Shown: positions 51,364-59,734 of the stretch, piece after piece
How the letters are laid out: every line of letters begins with the position of its first letter
How positions within the stretch are numbered: position 1 is the first letter of the stretch
NCBI GenBank assembly: GCA_021325635.1
Contig: JAJPGV010000041.1
Location: 112,793 to 176,792, forward strand
Reading direction: 5' to 3'
DNA length: 64,000 nucleotides
Source: Chloroflexota bacterium
Lineage (GTDB): Bacteria; Chloroflexota; JAJPGV01
Notes under the pieces: model-generated
What the model saw: only the letters and a program-made list of their open reading frames with translations
What the model was told of the DNA's origin: nothing
Database searches by the model: none
Position numbers and translations under genes: made by a program

Positions 51364-52107
51364 ATGTACGGCTGGCGCGGCCGAGTTGGCATCATCTTTC
51401 CGTCGCGGGGCGACGTGCTGCTGTATGAGTACTACAAGGCCGCGCCGGAGGGCGTCATCGTGGTGCCGGCGGCGCTGACAGTCAAGCAGCTCACGCCGGA
51501 GCAGCTTGATCGCGTGCTGCACGGTTACCAGGCCGCCGTGGAGGACATGGTGTACGAAGAGTGCGACGTGATCGTGCTCAGCGGGTCGCCTCCTGTGACC
51601 ATGAAGGGCTACGGTTTCGAGCAGCAGATGATCGATCGCGCGCAGGCCATGACCAAGGCGCGGGTGGTGGCCCACATTCGCTGCGAGGTCGAGGCGCTGC
51701 AGGCGGTGGGCGCGCGCCGCATCGCCATCGGCGCACCGTACACGCCGCAGCTCACGGAAAAATTCGCCGAGTATTTCCGGGCTGCCGGGTTCGAGGTCGC
51801 CGCCAGCCGCTGCCTGGGCGTCGAGCGCAACATCGAGATCGCCAAGCTGGGCGAGGACGCGGCGTATCGCATGGCGCGCGATCTGTTCCACGCGGCGCCG
51901 GACGTCGACGCCATTCACCTGACCTGTCCGCGCTGGCCCACTGTGCTCAAGCTGCGGCAGATGGAGCAAGACCTGGGTGTTCCGGTCACCTCCAGCAGCC
52001 AGTCGGTCATTTATGCCACGCTGCGCCGTCTCAACGTTCGCGAGCCAATCGTGGGCTATGGCTCGCTGCTGGAACGATTGTCCACTGACCGGCCGTTCGG
52101 CGGCTAG
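51364..52107 (+). CDS. Arylmalonate decarboxylase / Asp-Glu racemase superfamily enzyme
   Basis: The 247-aa protein matches the maleate isomerase/arylmalonate decarboxylase family. The second catalytic site has Cys188 (AIHLTCPRWP), while the first site has Gly74 (VLSGSPP) instead of Cys. This Gly74/Cys188 pattern is that of arylmalonate decarboxylase rather than of racemases or maleate isomerases, which need two Cys. Co-transcription with hyuAB suggests it decarboxylates or isomerises the acid released by that pathway. The ATG follows a GGAGG-type site in the hyuB 3' end. Confidence 0.85.
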   Translation: MYGWRGRVGIIFPSRGDVLLYEYYKAAPEGVIVVPAALTVKQLTPEQLDRVLHGYQAAVEDMVYEECDVIVLSGSPPVTMKGYGFEQQMIDRAQAMTKARVVAHIRCEVEALQAVGARRIAIGAPYTPQLTEKFAEYFRAAGFEVAASRCLGVERNIEIAKLGEDAAYRMARDLFHAAPDVDAIHLTCPRWPTVLKLRQMEQDLGVPVTSSSQSVIYATLRRLNVREPIVGYGSLLERLSTDRPFGG

Positions 52108-52154
52108 CCACTAGGGAGAGCGGACGCACGTGGTGTGGCCCATTGGGCTAGGCG

Positions 52155-52184
52155 TTTGCCCCCGATAGTCGCGGTCCGCATAAT
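52155..52184 (+). promoter_or_regulatory. Putative promoter of the leaderless GGDEF gene
   Basis: TTTGCC (52155-52160) and CATAAT (52179-52184) are 18 bases apart; CATAAT ends 7 bases before ATG 52192. This argues for 52192 over the earlier GTG 52135 or ATG 52183 as the start. Confidence 0.5.
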
Positions 52185-52191
52185 GGGCGCC

Positions 52192-55100
52192 ATGCCAGGC
52201 CGAGGCCAAAGCCCGGACACGCCGGGCCCGCGGTCGCGTTCCTCGGAACTCGGTGCTGTCCGGGCTGGTGCTCAGCCCGGGAGCCGGCTTGCCCAGCGCG
52301 TGGTGCATGCTCTCCACGAGATCGTGGCCTCGACCGGAGGGAGCTTCGACTCGCTAGCCTTCGCCAGCTCAGTGGTCCACAACACCCGCGAGCTCCTGAG
52401 CTGTGACTCCGCGGCGTTGTACATGTGGAGCCCGGAGAACGAAACGCTGGAGTGCCTGGTGGCGAGCGACGGCCTGGTCGTCGAGAGCCCGCCTATCCTC
52501 AGCGGACGAGGGGTGAGCCGCCAGGCCCTGCTGACGCTCGAGCCCGTAACCGTCGACGACTACCCGAGCTGGGAGCACGCCCTCCCTTCGGCTCTGGCCA
52601 GCGGCTTGAAGAGCTGCGCCGCAGTGCCACTGGTCGTCGGCGGCCGGCCGCTGGGCGTGCTGGTTGTGCGCAGCTTCCACCCGCGGCACTGGACGAACAG
52701 CGACCTGCGACTCCTGAGCCTGTTCGCCACACAGGTTGCTCCCACGCTGGAGCTCGTGCGGCTGTATTCGGAATCGGAGAGGCGCCGGACCGAGACGGAA
52801 GCGCTGGCCGAAATGGTGCGCCTGGGCGCTCGGGAGCGAGACATCGACCGTGTGCTGGCTTTCGTGTGCGAGCAGGCCGGCCCCCTGTTGAAAGCGGACT
52901 ACGGAGGCATCTCTCTGCGTGAAGCCGGAGGCGGCCACGCCGTCCGCGTCGGCATGTGGGGGAACCGCGAGCCCTACGACTCACGTCGGGCCTCCCGTGG
53001 GCGCGGAACGGGTCCGCTGGCGCTATCGATGAGCGAGGACCGCACGGTCATCCTAGAAAGCCTGACGGACGATCCGGAGCTTACGCCGGCGTTCCATCTG
53101 CGCGAGGGCGGCAGGACGGCGCTGGCCACGCCGCTGCGGACACATCAGGGCGTGATCGGTGCACTGAGCCTCGGCTGGCGGAGTGTGGTGAAGCCCAGCG
53201 CCGAGCAGGTCAAGCTGGCCGAGGCCCTCGCCAGCTACGCGGCGACGGTTGTCGAGAACGCCCGTGGCTACGCCCAGGAGCAGGAGGCGCGAGCGGCGTC
53301 AGAGGCGACGGCCGCGGTGCTGCTGGAACGCGAGCGGGCGCTGCAAACGCTGCACGAGCTGGCGGTGGCGACGGGCGGCGTGCTCAACGCCAAATCGCTG
53401 GGCCAGCTCGTCGTCGACGGAGCGCGGGACCTGCTTGGCGTGGACAGCGCCGGCCTTCGGCTGTGGGACCCCGAGACGAACTCGCTGCTGCCCATTGCCG
53501 ACAGTGAGATTGGGCGACGCGGGAATCCGGCCCCGCTGCTGCACGCGGCTGGGATCCAAGGCCTCGTCTTCAGCACCGGCAAGCCGGTGGTCGTGGACGA
53601 CTACATGGCCTGGCGCCAGGAGCACGGCACAGCCGTGGAGCGAGGCATCCGCAGCGCCGTCGCGGTACCTCTGCGGGTGGGCGAGCGGTCGGTCGGGACG
53701 CTGCTGGTGCGAAGCTACACGAAACGCAGGTTCGAGCCCGAGCAGGTGCAGTTCCTGGAGCTGCTGGCGGCTCAGGTGGCTCCTCCGCTCGAAGCGGCGA
53801 GACTGCATGAAGAGTCCGAGAAGCGCCGCGAGGAAGCGGAGGCGCTGGCCGACCTGGTGCGCCTCGGCGCGCAGGAGCGCGACTCGGTTCGGGCGATGGA
53901 TCTGATCTGCGACCGGGCCCGAAGGCTGATCGGCGCGGACTATGCCGGTATGGCGCTGGTTCAGCGCGGGCAGCGCATCTGGCATGGAATTTCGGGCAGC
54001 CAGGTCATGGGCCGGGAGATCTACGCTAGAAGCTCCAGTCAGGGCATCACGGCCCAAGCTCTGACGGCGGGCAAAACGCTCGTCTTCGAGCATCTGGACC
54101 GCCAGCCTGAGCTCTCGGACGCGCACACGGCGGAAGGCGGGCACACCGCCACGGCCACGCCCATCGTCGCCCACGGCGATCTCACTGGCGCCCTGCACCT
54201 GGGCTGGCGCCACGACGTCGCGCCGACGCCTTCGCAGATCCGGCTCGCGGAAGCGATCGCCAGCTACGCCGGCGTGATTCTCGAGAATGCCCGGGCCCAC
54301 GCCGATCTCGAAGAGCGCGCCCAGGTGCTGGCCGCTTCCCAGGAACGGCTGCGAACGCTGTATGAGGCCCTCGCCTGCGGCGTTGTCGTGTGGGGGCCGT
54401 CCGGGACCATCACCCACGCTAACGCGGCTGCCGAAGAGCTGTTCGCCCGTACCCAGGATGAGCTGCTGGGCCAGGCGCCGGACGACCTGTGGATGGTGGT
54501 CGAGGCTGAGGGTGAGATGGCGGCGCCGGTGAAGCTGAGCCAGGCGATCCTCAACACGCGCCAGGCCTTGCGCAAAGTGACGATCTCCACGGAGGCGGCG
54601 GACGGCCCGAGCTTGTGGCTGCAGGCGGACGTGGTGCCGGTGCTGAACGCGGACGGATCCATCGAGGAAGTGGTGGCCAGCTTCATCGACGTGACCGCTC
54701 GGATGGAGGCGGAGCAGGCGCTTGCCCGCCAGGCGCTGTACGACGAGCTGACCGGCTTGCCAAACCGCCGCCTGCTCGAAGATCGGCTCGACCAGGCCAT
54801 TCTGGGCTCGCTTCGCGGCGGCTACCTGGTAGGCATCCTGCTGCTGGATCTGGACGGCTTCAAATCGGTCAACGACACCCTTGGCCACCAGGCGGGCGAC
54901 GTGGTGCTGCGAAAGGTCGGCGAACGCGCCCGCGCCGCCCTGCGCACGTCCGACACGGTTGCCCGACTCGGCGGGGACGAATTCGCCGTGGTGCTGACCA
55001 GCGTGACGGATGGGCCGGGCGCAGAGGTGGCCGCCGCGAAGATCCTCGCGGCATTGAGGGAGCCGACCAAGATTGGGGGCAAGCAGGTCGTGGTAGGAGC

Positions 55101-55278
55101 GAGCATCGGCATTGCCCTGTGTCCGATGCACGGCCGCGATCGCGCTCGGCTGCTGCACTGCGCGGACGTTGCCATGTACGCTGCCAAGAATGCCGGCTCA
55201 GGAGCGGAGCTGTACGAGCCATACATGGAGCGGCGCGAGGATGGCGAGCTGCTGATTGGCTCCACGGCCGAACGCTAA
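52192..55278 (+). CDS. Diguanylate cyclase with four GAF domains and a PAS domain
   Basis: The 1028-aa protein has GAF domains at about 35-190, 205-370, 390-545 and 555-725, each with related LRLASLFATQVAPTLE-like helices between them, a PAS domain at about 730-850 and a GGDEF domain at about 855-1020. The active site GGDEF (927-931) is intact, and an RTSD inhibitory I-site sits five residues before it, so it should make cyclic di-GMP under product feedback. No membrane segment is visible, so the GAF and PAS domains sense cytoplasmic signals. The alternating GAF pairs look like tandem duplications. Confidence 0.92.
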   Translation: MPGRGQSPDTPGPRSRSSELGAVRAGAQPGSRLAQRVVHALHEIVASTGGSFDSLAFASSVVHNTRELLSCDSAALYMWSPENETLECLVASDGLVVESPPILSGRGVSRQALLTLEPVTVDDYPSWEHALPSALASGLKSCAAVPLVVGGRPLGVLVVRSFHPRHWTNSDLRLLSLFATQVAPTLELVRLYSESERRRTETEALAEMVRLGARERDIDRVLAFVCEQAGPLLKADYGGISLREAGGGHAVRVGMWGNREPYDSRRASRGRGTGPLALSMSEDRTVILESLTDDPELTPAFHLREGGRTALATPLRTHQGVIGALSLGWRSVVKPSAEQVKLAEALASYAATVVENARGYAQEQEARAASEATAAVLLERERALQTLHELAVATGGVLNAKSLGQLVVDGARDLLGVDSAGLRLWDPETNSLLPIADSEIGRRGNPAPLLHAAGIQGLVFSTGKPVVVDDYMAWRQEHGTAVERGIRSAVAVPLRVGERSVGTLLVRSYTKRRFEPEQVQFLELLAAQVAPPLEAARLHEESEKRREEAEALADLVRLGAQERDSVRAMDLICDRARRLIGADYAGMALVQRGQRIWHGISGSQVMGREIYARSSSQGITAQALTAGKTLVFEHLDRQPELSDAHTAEGGHTATATPIVAHGDLTGALHLGWRHDVAPTPSQIRLAEAIASYAGVILENARAHADLEERAQVLAASQERLRTLYEALACGVVVWGPSGTITHANAAAEELFARTQDELLGQAPDDLWMVVEAEGEMAAPVKLSQAILNTRQALRKVTISTEAADGPSLWLQADVVPVLNADGSIEEVVASFIDVTARMEAEQALARQALYDELTGLPNRRLLEDRLDQAILGSLRGGYLVGILLLDLDGFKSVNDTLGHQAGDVVLRKVGERARAALRTSDTVARLGGDEFAVVLTSVTDGPGAEVAAAKILAALREPTKIGGKQVVVGASIGIALCPMHGRDRARLLHCADVAMYAAKNAGSGAELYEPYMERREDGELLIGSTAER

Positions 55279-55366
55279 CGCGAGCCGGCTATTCGATTTG
55301 ACAACGCCTCCCCCTCGCCAGAAACTAAGCGAGAGGCGTTTGGTCGGGAAAAGGGAGAACTAGGCC

Positions 55367-56179
55367 GTGGCAACCGAAGAGAAATGCAGATGCAGCCATA
55401 GCTTTGCTGCGCACGGGGTAGGCGGCCGCGCCGGCTGCACGTTCTGCAGCTGCGAGCGTTTCAGCCGCCCACCATTGGTCAATGCCCCGGTCTTCCAGCT
55501 TTCGAAGCAGGCGACCGAAGCCGTGGACATGCTGTGCAAGTCGGGCGATTTCCAGGGCGTTGCCCGCGACACCGTGAGGTCCTTCGTGCGTGTCGGCAAA
55601 CGGCGGATGTTCCTGCCCGGCACCGTCCTGGTACGCCAGAATCGCCCCAGCTCCAAGCTGTTCGTGGTGCTGCACGGCACGGTCACGGTGGAACGGGTCA
55701 AGACCTCTCGCACCGTGGACGAAGGGCTGGCCGACCAGGAAGTCGAGCTGGTGGGTGAGCTGGGCACGGGATCCCTGGTGGGCGATCTGTCGGCCTTGAG
55801 CGGCACACCGCGATCGACGAGCGTGATCGCGAACCAGGAGGTCGAGGCCTTCGAGATCGACACCGCGGCGCTCAAGGAGACGTTCGCCGAGCACCCGGAG
55901 CTGTTCCTGGCGCTGACCCGGATCATGTCCCGCGACGTGGACACCACCGACGAGCTGGTCGAGCAGACGCTCCAGGTTGCGCTGTACGCCTGCTATACGG
56001 AGGAAGGGGCTGCCGCGCCCGATCCGGAGAAGGTGCGCAAGGCCATGGAGATTCGTGCTCGATGGCGCGAGATCCGCGAGAAGGAATCGGCCGACGATCG
56101 CGCTCGTGCAGCGCTGCGGGCCGCCCTGGACGAGCAGATGGATACTCGCGGTGGCCATCTGCGCCGCCGATCCTACTAA
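55367..56179 (+). CDS. Cyclic nucleotide-binding protein with N-terminal Cys/His cluster
   Basis: The 270-aa protein has two parts. Residues 1-32 carry a compact cluster (C7, C9, H11, H16, C24, C27, C29: KCRCSH, then CTFCSCERF) suited to a zinc ion. Residues about 60-200 are a cNMP-binding domain (GTVLVRQNRPSSKLFVVLHG, then GELGTGSLVGDLSALSGTPRSTSV with a conserved Gly-Asp and Arg). The last 70 residues are helical and charged. No DNA-binding domain is seen. A TTGACA at 55299-55304 may be a -35 box. It follows the GGDEF gene, so both may be part of nucleotide signalling. Confidence 0.82.
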   Translation: MATEEKCRCSHSFAAHGVGGRAGCTFCSCERFSRPPLVNAPVFQLSKQATEAVDMLCKSGDFQGVARDTVRSFVRVGKRRMFLPGTVLVRQNRPSSKLFVVLHGTVTVERVKTSRTVDEGLADQEVELVGELGTGSLVGDLSALSGTPRSTSVIANQEVEAFEIDTAALKETFAEHPELFLALTRIMSRDVDTTDELVEQTLQVALYACYTEEGAAAPDPEKVRKAMEIRARWREIREKESADDRARAALRAALDEQMDTRGGHLRRRSY

Positions 56180-56228
56180 CCCTCCCCCTGCCGCTTCGGC
56201 TCGCCGGCTCGCGCACAGGCTCGGGCTC

Positions 56229-56234
56229 TAGAAT
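56229..56234 (+). promoter_or_regulatory. Putative -10 element of a leaderless reductase gene
   Basis: TAGAAT ends 6 bases before GTG 56241, with no ribosome-binding sequence between. No clear -35 hexamer is visible at 17-18 bases upstream. Confidence 0.45.
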
Positions 56235-56240
56235 GCCCGT

Positions 56241-57251
56241 GTGATGCCGCACTTCCAAGCCCTCGTCGTACGACGCTCTGGCGATGCCACCACGCTGGCC
56301 ATCGAGGAGTGGCAAGACGACCAGCTCGTGGCCGGCGAGGTGGCCATCCGGGTCGAATATTCATCGATCAATTACAAAGATGGTCTGGCCGCGCGCGCGG
56401 ACGGCAACGTCGCGCGAGTGTATCCGCTGATCCTGGGGATCGACATGGCGGGCACCGTATCGGATAGCCAGGACGAACGCTTTCGGCCGGGGGATCACGT
56501 GATCGCCCATGGCTACGAGCTCGGGGTCTCGCACCATGGCGGTTTGGCCGCCCAGGCGCGAGTGCCGGCCAGCTGGGTGGTGCCGCTACCTTCGCATTTG
56601 ACCGCCAGGGAGGCTATGGCCATCGGCACGGCCGGCTTCACCGCCGCCCTGTCCGTGGATCGCCTGGAGCTCATGGGCCTGCGACCGGGTCGAGGACCGG
56701 TGCTGGTCACCGGCGCATCGGGCGGAGTCGGCTCGATGGCGGTGGCGCTGCTCGCGGCAAAGGGCTACGAGGTCACGGCCAGCACAGGATCCCAGGATGC
56801 GCACGAGTACCTGCGGCAGATCGGGGCGTCCGACGTCGTCAATCGATCTGAGACGGTAGCTGAGAGCGCCAAGGCGCTCGAACGCGGCCGTTGGGCAGCG
56901 GCTGTGGATGCCGTTGGCGGCCCATCCCTGGCCTACATCCTCCGCACCATGGCTTACGGCGGCAGCGTGGCGGTGTCCGGCAATGCCGGGGGCGCCGACG
57001 TGCGAACGACGGTCTTCCCATTCATCCTGCGCGGGGTGAACGTGCTGGGCATCGATTCGGCGAACATGCCGGTGCAGGAGCGATCGGTGGTGTGGCAGCG
57101 CCTGGCCGCGGAGCTCAAGCCCGCCTGCCTGGAGCTGATGATCCACGAGATCGCGCTGTCGGAGGCGCCCCGAGCGCTGGAAGCGGTGCTCGAGGGCCGT
57201 GTTCGCGGCCGGACCGTGGTCAAGGTGGCGGGCAGCCCAAGCAGCTCCTAA
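56241..57251 (+). CDS. YhdH/AcuI-type NADPH-dependent MDR reductase
   Basis: The 336-aa zinc-free medium-chain reductase opens FQALVVRRSGDA and contains EYSSINYKDGLAARADG, LGIDMAGTV, AMAIGTAGFTAALSV and the NADPH-binding VTGASGGVGSMAVALL motif. This set marks the YhdH/AcuI subgroup, which reduces acrylyl-CoA to propionyl-CoA or related enones. The start is GTG 56241 or ATG 56244. It is a single gene between the cNMP-binding protein and lon. Confidence 0.9.
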   Translation: MMPHFQALVVRRSGDATTLAIEEWQDDQLVAGEVAIRVEYSSINYKDGLAARADGNVARVYPLILGIDMAGTVSDSQDERFRPGDHVIAHGYELGVSHHGGLAAQARVPASWVVPLPSHLTAREAMAIGTAGFTAALSVDRLELMGLRPGRGPVLVTGASGGVGSMAVALLAAKGYEVTASTGSQDAHEYLRQIGASDVVNRSETVAESAKALERGRWAAAVDAVGGPSLAYILRTMAYGGSVAVSGNAGGADVRTTVFPFILRGVNVLGIDSANMPVQERSVVWQRLAAELKPACLELMIHEIALSEAPRALEAVLEGRVRGRTVVKVAGSPSSS

Positions 57252-57294
57252 CCGCACGCAGCGAAGGGCGGCAGCTCCTAGCCAAAAGACTAGG

Positions 57295-57336
57295 TTGCAC
57301 TCTCGCAATGTAGTTGAGTAGACTTGTGTCAACTAC
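57295..57336 (+). promoter_or_regulatory. lon promoter with HAIR-like inverted repeat
   Basis: TTGCAC (57295-57300) and TAGACT (57319-57324) form a possible promoter. Over the -10 lies a perfect 8-bp dyad, GTAGTTGA (57310-57317) and TCAACTAC (57329-57336). Its core GTTGAGT-N7-TGTCAAC closely resembles the HspR-binding HAIR element (CTTGAGT-N7-ACTCAAG), which controls lon in some actinobacteria. Confidence 0.55.
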
Positions 57337-57373
57337 AGTTTCTATAGGGAACTGACGAGGAGACCAGAGACAC

Positions 57374-59722
57374 GTGTCTGAACGAGAATTACTGCTGCCG
57401 CTGCTGGCGCTCGAGGATCGCGTCATTCTGCCGCACATGGCGGTGCCCGTGGCCGTCGAGTCGCCCGAGGCGCGAGCGGCCATTGTGGCCGCTCGCCAGA
57501 GCAACGGCCTGATCGTGCTGGTGCCCAAGATCGGTGGCCGTTACGCCAGCATGGGCACCGTGGCGCGCATCGAGGAGTCCGGCCGGCTGCCCGACGGACG
57601 CAACGCGGCGGTCGTCCGCGGCGTCTATCGCGGCATCCTGAACAGTGCTGCCTTCGAGCGCGCGGGAGCGCTGTGGATGGCAGTCGAGCCCGCGCCCGAT
57701 CCGGGCGTGGACGAGCTGCCGGGCAGGGTGCAAGCCCTGGCCCAGGAGTACCGGGCGATCATCGAGAACCTGCTGGATCTGCGCGGCGCCAGCGCCGTGG
57801 CGCAGATGCTGCGCGGCATCGAGCATCCCGGCCAGCTGGCGGACATGTCCGGCTATTCGCCCGATCTCAAGCTGGAGCAGGAGCTGGAGATCCTGGAGAC
57901 CCGAGACGTCGTCGCCCGTCTCGAAAGGCTCGTCGCCTGGAGCCGCGAGATCCTGGCCGAGGCGTCGCTCAAGGACAAGATCCGCAGCGAGGTCGACGAA
58001 GGCCTGGAGAAGCGCCAGCGCGAGTTCTATCTGCGCCAGCAGATGGAGGCCATCAAGAAGGAGCTGGGGGACGGCGACGGCGACACCGTGGCGGAATATC
58101 GTCAGAAGATCGCCGACAAGGCCTTCCCCGACGACGTCCGCAAGGAGGTGGAGCGCGAGCTGCAGCGCCTGGAGCGCACCAGCGAGCAGAACCCCGAGCA
58201 CGGCTGGATCCGAAACTACCTGGATTGGATGCTGGACCTGCCCTGGGGCGAGAAGTCCGAGGACAGCTTCGACGTGATCGAGGCGCGCCGCATCCTGGAC
58301 CAGGACCACACCGGCCTCGACGACGTGAAGGAGCGCATCATCGAATTCCTGGCGGTCAAGAAGCGCCGCGCTCAGCGCCAGCTGCAGCCCGTCGGCGGCC
58401 GTGGCTCAGGCGCCATTATCACCCTGGTTGGGCCGCCAGGCGTGGGCAAGACCTCGCTGGGCGAGTCTGTCGCCCGCGCGCTGGGGCGCAAGTTCACCCG
58501 CGTATCGCTCGGCGGCATCCACGACGAGGCGGAGATCCGCGGGCATCGCCGCACCTATGTGGGAGCATTGCCGGGCCGCATCGCCCGGGCGCTGAAGGAC
58601 GCCGGCACGATGAACCCGGTCATCATGCTGGACGAGATCGACAAGATCGGCAGCGATTGGCGGGGAGACCCGTCGTCGGCGCTGCTCGAGGTGCTCGATC
58701 CGGCGCAGAACCACACCTTCCGCGACCATTACCTGGAGGTCGACCTGGATCTCTCGGACGTGCTGTTCATCCCCACCGCCAACGTGGCGGACACCATCCC
58801 CGGCCCGTTGCTGGACCGCATGGAGGTGGTGCAGATCGATGGCTACACCGAGCAGGAGAAGCTGGCTATCGCCCGCGACCACCTGCTGCGGCGGCAGCTG
58901 GAGCGCAACGGCATCGATCCCACCGAGGCGGACATCCGTGACGAGGCGCTCATGGCGATCGTCGAGGGGTACACCCGCGAGGCAGGCGTGCGCGGCCTGG
59001 AGCGACAGGTTGGCAAGCTGCTGCGCAAGGTGGCGACGCGCATCGAGTCAGGTGACGCTGTGCCGCCGGTGGTGGTGAACGGCTCCGACGTGCGGACCTA
59101 CCTGGGACGGCGCCGGTTCGATTCCGAGGTGGCCGAGCGGACCGACGTGCCGGGCGTCGCCACGGGTCTGGCCGTCACCGGCACCGGCGGCGACGTCCTG
59201 TTCATCGAGGCGACCTACATGCCGGGCAGCGAAGGCTTGACCCTTACCGGCCAGCTGGGGGACGTGATGAAGGAGTCCGCGCAGATCGCGCTGTCCTACG
59301 TGCGCTCTCATGCGGCCGGTCTGGGGCTGGAGCCGGAAGCGTTCGAAGGCAAGCACTTCCACCTGCACGTGCCCGCGGGTGCAGTGCCGAAGGATGGGCC
59401 GTCCGCCGGCATCACCATGGTGACGGCGCTGGCCAGCCTGCTCACCGGACGTCCTGTTCGGGGCGACGTGGCCATGACCGGCGAGGTGACGCTGCAGGGC
59501 AAGGTGCTGCCGATCGGCGGCGTCAAGCAGAAGCTGCTGGCGGCCCATCGGGCAGGCATCAAGGAAGTGCTGCTGCCGAAGCGGAACGAGCCCGACCTCG
59601 ATGACGTGTCGGAAGCGGTGCGCCAGGAGGTGGCCATCCAGCCGGTCGGCGACGTGGCAGAAGTGCTGCGGCTGGCGCTCGAAGCGCCGGCCGCGGCCGG
59701 CCTGGCGCCCTGGGCGGCTTAG
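57374..59722 (+). CDS. lon: ATP-dependent Lon protease
   Basis: The 782-aa protein is a full-length LonA: an N-terminal substrate-binding domain, an AAA+ module with GPPGVGKTSLGES and VIMLDEIDKIG, and a C-terminal protease domain with the Ser-Lys dyad S677 (PKDGPSAGITM) and K720 (GGVKQK). It removes misfolded and short-lived regulatory proteins. The start is GTG 57374, preceded by GAGGAG somewhat further upstream than usual. The promoter has an inverted repeat that suggests heat-shock control. Confidence 0.96.
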   Translation: MSERELLLPLLALEDRVILPHMAVPVAVESPEARAAIVAARQSNGLIVLVPKIGGRYASMGTVARIEESGRLPDGRNAAVVRGVYRGILNSAAFERAGALWMAVEPAPDPGVDELPGRVQALAQEYRAIIENLLDLRGASAVAQMLRGIEHPGQLADMSGYSPDLKLEQELEILETRDVVARLERLVAWSREILAEASLKDKIRSEVDEGLEKRQREFYLRQQMEAIKKELGDGDGDTVAEYRQKIADKAFPDDVRKEVERELQRLERTSEQNPEHGWIRNYLDWMLDLPWGEKSEDSFDVIEARRILDQDHTGLDDVKERIIEFLAVKKRRAQRQLQPVGGRGSGAIITLVGPPGVGKTSLGESVARALGRKFTRVSLGGIHDEAEIRGHRRTYVGALPGRIARALKDAGTMNPVIMLDEIDKIGSDWRGDPSSALLEVLDPAQNHTFRDHYLEVDLDLSDVLFIPTANVADTIPGPLLDRMEVVQIDGYTEQEKLAIARDHLLRRQLERNGIDPTEADIRDEALMAIVEGYTREAGVRGLERQVGKLLRKVATRIESGDAVPPVVVNGSDVRTYLGRRRFDSEVAERTDVPGVATGLAVTGTGGDVLFIEATYMPGSEGLTLTGQLGDVMKESAQIALSYVRSHAAGLGLEPEAFEGKHFHLHVPAGAVPKDGPSAGITMVTALASLLTGRPVRGDVAMTGEVTLQGKVLPIGGVKQKLLAAHRAGIKEVLLPKRNEPDLDDVSEAVRQEVAIQPVGDVAEVLRLALEAPAAAGLAPWAA

Positions 59723-59734
59723 GCCCGCGTCCGC

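Noticed and set aside
49576..51969. 797-codon minus-strand open frame opposite hyuB
   Set aside because: It spans two genes with recognisable families on the plus strand and has no family signal of its own.
55302..55340. Terminator after the GGDEF gene
   Set aside because: ACGCCT and CTCGC pair with GCGAG and AGGCGT, but four unpaired C interrupt the stem and no T-run follows.
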